From: Pilaira anomala | Taxonomy: Eukaryota; Mucoromycota; Mucoromycetes; Mucorales; Mucoraceae | Reading direction: 5' to 3' | Assembly: GCA_025716855.1 (NCBI GenBank) | Contig: JAIXMQ010000041.1 | Location: 1 to 64,000 of the forward strand | Length of the DNA: 64,000 nt | Shown here: positions 60,052 through 64,000 of the stretch, piece after piece | How positions within the stretch are numbered: the stretch's first letter is position 1 | Layout of the letters: each line of letters begins with the position of its first letter | Program-made: the position numbers and the translations under genes | Notes under the pieces: model-generated | Told to the model about the DNA's origin: nothing | The model's input: the letters and a program-made list of their open reading frames with translations, nothing else | The model's database searches: none

Positions 60052-62392
60052 ATAATTAAATATTTCCGTAAAGGAAAGGGGGGTTTTTAAAAAACATCAT
60101 ATGTCTAATAAATCACATGGAAAACTAAAGATCTCGCGTTATATAAGCACAACTACGTTTGTGTTGCCATAATAAGTTTATCTAAAAAAAAAGACGAAAA
60201 GTTTTTCTGTTTGTGCGCGTATTAGTTTTAATGTAAATATATATAGTAACTATGTGTGTTATAGATTATGGAAACATCACTTGAACATTTTATGTATATA
60301 TCTAAGATTAATAACTAGTTCTTTACAAGGAAACTTGTTGTTTATCATAATATTATTTTTATTTATAAAAAGAATACACGGAAGAGCGGGAGCGGAAGGA
60401 TAGGGAAGGTGTTGTGAGGGATAAAAAAAAAGAAAAAAGAAATGATTGCTTCCAACTTTTCTTTTCCGACATGTCTTTCCTAATTCTTTTATCTTCTCAC
60501 TTAGTAAGACTATAGGAGAATTATTAGTGATATAATTGATTTGTAAAAAGAAGAATGATGTGAAGAATAAACTTGTTCTTATCAGATATAAGAACATTCT
60601 TTTCTATAAAAAATGCCTTTTTTTTTTTTTACCTTGTTTAACAGCCATGAAGAAATCATATATTTCTCACCAATTTATTAGCTTGAATAAAATGTTTTTA
60701 TATCATAGTTATAAGGTTGTTTGAGTGGAGAGAACCTGCCACCTACAAAAAGTTTAAATTATTATAAGTTACACATCAACTTATCAAGATTATCTACAAA
60801 GTGAATTCTACCGCTCATTTAATTATTTCCAAAATTTATACTTTTATAACGATGGAAAAACAAAAACGTAGCAGGTCGAAAAAAAAAACCTACTCCTTGT
60901 AAATCTTAAGGCCTACAATTACTGGTTTTCCTGATCCTGAACTTCTTAAAACCATCACTCACTGCGGGGAGAAGATAAAATACTTGAATAATAAAAAAAC
61001 AATATGTACAGAAAATATATCCATTCATGCAGTATAACACATATCATGATCTCACTATATATATTCAGTGCTTTAATGCTAAAATATAATAATAATTTTT
61101 TTTTTTAGTGTTATATGTATTCACAATGGTTATTTTGTAATAAGAGTAACCGCTTTCTCCTTAATAACATCTTAGACAGCTTCATTTCTATTAATAACAA
61201 CTATGATAAACAATAACAAATAGGTACAATTAAACCTCTGAAAATGATCTGGCGTAAGGATGTGAATCTGTGCAACTCTACATTTATAAGAAACGGATTG
61301 ACGAATATGTTGTAAAAACTTGAGTAGCTGATAAAATGAGACATTACATCGTTCAGAGTTAGGTAATTAGTATGATGGTTGTTTTCACACAAGTACATAT
61401 GAAATAATTTGGTTGTACCAAAGTGACGTATTTGTCAGGCATTATGGAGAGACGTCTTCCAGTAACCATAACAATATACATGCCGAATATAGAAAGATCA
61501 TATTAGTCCTGTTGACAATATAAGAACAAAAATAGTTTAAGGCAATAAAAAAAAACCTACTTTTTACAAATACAATGGAACTCTGAGAAACAAAACGTTT
61601 TTTCTAATAAAGTCGCTCATTAGAATTTTTACATTTACAAAAAGGTGATTATTATAAGATGAGTATGACGAACATATTCGCAAGTCGGATGGGATTTAAA
61701 AAAGTTTAAAAAAAAATAGAGTGAAATGCATGAATATCTCCTTATAAGTTGCTTACTACTACAGCTTGAAATATTATTTACGTGTGTATATATGTGCACG
61801 TTTATTTATTGCTCTATCCAAGTTTCTTAGAGTACACATCTCGGGACAAAAAAAAAAAAAAAAAAAAAAAAAAAACTAGATGTATTAGAAATTGATTCCC
61901 GTGAGCAAAACTATATGCCATTGGGTGCCTAGTTTTCAATAAATAAGGCAACAAAGCGCTCCTTTCCTTTTTCTCCGTATAACCAAACTACAATAAGATA
62001 AGATCACGATTCATGGGAATAATCTAGGTGACGTTTCATCTAGTTTTGCATGTGCAAAGTTGTTGCTAGTATAGTAATTTTAATCTTATCAGTTATTACC
62101 ACTTTATAGAGTATATTTGATTTACAAACAAATTCATATCGCTATTTGAATTATAAAATCTATATTTGATTGGATAAACTGGGTTTCTTATCAGAATACA
62201 AAAACAGATAATAAATTCGCTATCTTGTTTTCCGGAGATGGCCTATTTGTATACCCCCCAGTTTTTTTGATTTGTATAATATATATATATATAGAGAGAG
62301 AGAGCGTCGATCCCTCTCTTTTCTTTCTCTCTTCTTTTTTTTTTTTTTTTTTTTTTACATTTTCACATTTCTTGTATATATATACATTTATA
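60052..62392. other. Gene-poor interval, about 2.3 kb
   Basis: Only short frames without coding character. An A run of about 25 nt lies at 61850-61875. A GA/AT-rich leader with a T run precedes the next gene. Nothing else is seen. Confidence 0.5.
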
Positions 62393-64000
62393 ATGAATTT
62401 ATCAAAACCATCTTCTTTTGTTGTATTCTCTGGTGGATCAGCCTGTAATCATATTTTAGATGGGTTCCATAAAACGGGTGACCATGATGTTAGTTATATT
62501 CTTGGTATATCTGATAATGGTGGATCCACCGTAAGCTTCCCCCTCCCTTTTTTTTTTTTTACTGCTTTAAAAAGATTATAAATTTAATTATAATTATTAG
62601 AGCGAATTATTACGTGTGTTGGGTGGACCAAGTGTAGGCGATCTTCGTTCTCGATTAATTCGATTAATGGACACATTAGAAGAAACTAGCAAAACAGAAA
62701 TGAAAGCTATTAAAGAACTATTAAGTTATCGATTACCTGCTGATAAAAATCATCAGAAGGTAAGAGATGAATGGGCGTTAATTGTTGAAGGACGTCATAG
62801 GTAACAAAAAATGATATGATATGGTGACATATATACTAATTAAAAAAAAAAATAGTCTCTGGAATGATATCTCTATAGAAAAAAGAGAAGCTATTCGTGG
62901 ATTCCTCACATTATTTGATTTTGAAATATTAAAAAGAGCACACAAAAGATTCAATTTTTGTAATGGAAGCATTGGAAATTTTTTCTTGACAGGTGCAAGA
63001 CTCTTTACTGGATCATTAGAAGCAGCAATTTTCTTATTCGCTTCTATTACTGGTATCACCTCAGTACCTACTTCAGTTGTACCCGTTATAAATACAAATC
63101 AAAGTGTAACCATTGCAGCATCTTTATTGAATGGTGAAACACTTGTTGGACAATGTGAAATATCTCATCCTTCTCCACTTTCAAAGCAAAAAAGAAAGAA
63201 TGGCATAATTACACCTAGAAGAAAAAAGAGAACAAACCCAATTGATGCTTTTTCAAGTTTAGAAGATCCTTTTAGTTCAATGTCAATGAGTAATGAACAA
63301 CATGCTTCAAAATTAATTCATGACGACGATAATGAAAATGCAAATTTATTCTTTTCAAAACAAGTAGAAGAAAAATTGATTTCACCTATTGATAGAATTT
63401 ATTATATTAATGAATATGGTCAAGAAATATATCCAGTACCTAATCCAAAAGTAGTCAGTCAATTATCATTCAAAAAGACTCTTGTTTATTCAATTGGTTC
63501 TCTCTATACTTCACTTATTCCTTGTCTTATTTTACGCGGTGTCGGAAACGCTATTGCTCAATCACAAAGTTTAAATCATAAAATTTTATTACTGAATGGT
63601 ACAAATGACCGTGAAACAAGTGATTATACCGCACTTGATTTTATCAATGCCATTACATCAGCATTAAATGAGAGTCAAAGAATCGATGCACGTCGTGCTT
63701 TTTATCAATCATGCGATGATGAAGATATAGAAGAAGAAGATGATGAAAATGATGAAGAAGATGAAGAATACATTCCTGGTTATTCTGCAAGTAGTAGAAC
63801 AAGTAGTATCACTAGTAGTACTACAACAACAATCAATACCCCACCTTCATCTTATTCACTTTCATCCATGGCCATTGGTAGTATGCCTGGCTCTCCATCT
63901 CATCGTTACCCTCCATTTCCTACAAAATCATTCTATCCAAGTCCTATTTCTGCATTCATTACTCATATGGTTTACCTTGATAACAGTGCTATCAAAGTAG
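62393..64000 (+). CDS. CofD/YvcK (UPF0052)-like protein, 3' end outside window
   Basis: Exons 62393-62530, 62601-62800 and 62856 to the window edge give at least 494 residues and the frame is still open. The start MNLSKPSSFVVFSGGSACNH, then GISDNGGSTSELLRVLGGPS and VGDLRSRL, is the nucleotide-binding fold of the CofD/YvcK superfamily. Further on come FCNGSIGNFFLTGARLF and YSIGSLYTSLIPCLILRGVG. Archaeal CofD transfers phospholactyl groups to the F420 precursor; bacterial YvcK controls cell shape and carbon use through UDP-sugar binding. Fungal members have no established role that I know. Two low-complexity insertions (about 63190-63370, and an acidic/Ser-rich stretch 63715-63930) interrupt the fold. 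Confidence 0.8.

Overview
The window is a strongly AT-rich stretch of a fungal nuclear genome. Genes are compact and split by many short GT-AG introns, mostly 50-90 nt. Many introns and intergenic gaps carry long A or T runs and simple repeats. The gene set points to Mucoromycota, probably Mucorales: an F-box relic of the kind abundant there, a lineage-specific orphan family, a malic enzyme, a Num1/ApsA cortical protein, a hamartin, and an HTH fragment like that of Tc1/IS630 transposases. I place the organism by recognition of protein families, not by a database search. I see no virus, CRISPR array, rRNA or tRNA.

Layout. 1-9.5 kb: 3' end of an RS-domain protein hidden in an unexpected frame, a decayed F-box gene, a Sip5-like RING protein, a Rho GTPase head-to-head with an RGS protein, and a PR/SET protein. 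9.6-17.5 kb: an RNF115/126-like ubiquitin ligase, NAD(P) malic enzyme, a cyclic-nucleotide phosphodiesterase, and a zinc alcohol dehydrogenase. 19-28 kb: an orphan protein, a Ser-rich protein, bifunctional PFK-2/FBPase-2, and HIS7 with an upstream Gcn4-type site. 28.5-39.3 kb: a small ORF broken by a TGA, a 1767-aa Num1/Mcp5-type protein, a CorA/Mnr2-type Mg transporter, and allantoicase. 42.6-51.1 kb: a second phosphodiesterase with an N-terminal receiver domain, a possible CENP-Q-like protein, a transposase-derived HTH protein, a C2H2 protein, mitochondrial uL16, and a Zn2Cys6 regulator with polyQ tracts. 51.6-60 kb: an FSH1-type hydrolase, hamartin/TSC1, a THI5/NMT1 pseudogene, and a multi-pass membrane protein. 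62.4 kb to the end: a CofD/YvcK-like protein cut by the window edge.

Many of the genes bear on nutrient and energy signalling: two cAMP-type phosphodiesterases, RGS, Rho, a Sip5-like protein (Snf1 pathway in yeast), PFKFB, TSC1 and a gluconeogenesis-type regulator. They sit on both strands with separate promoters, so this is not an operon. The most unusual architecture is the receiver-phosphodiesterase fusion at 42645-45199, which resembles Dictyostelium RegA and would link a His-Asp phosphorelay to cAMP breakdown.

Exon boundaries were assigned by hand from GT/AG sites, reading phase and family similarity. In nearly every multi-exon gene all phases close exactly.
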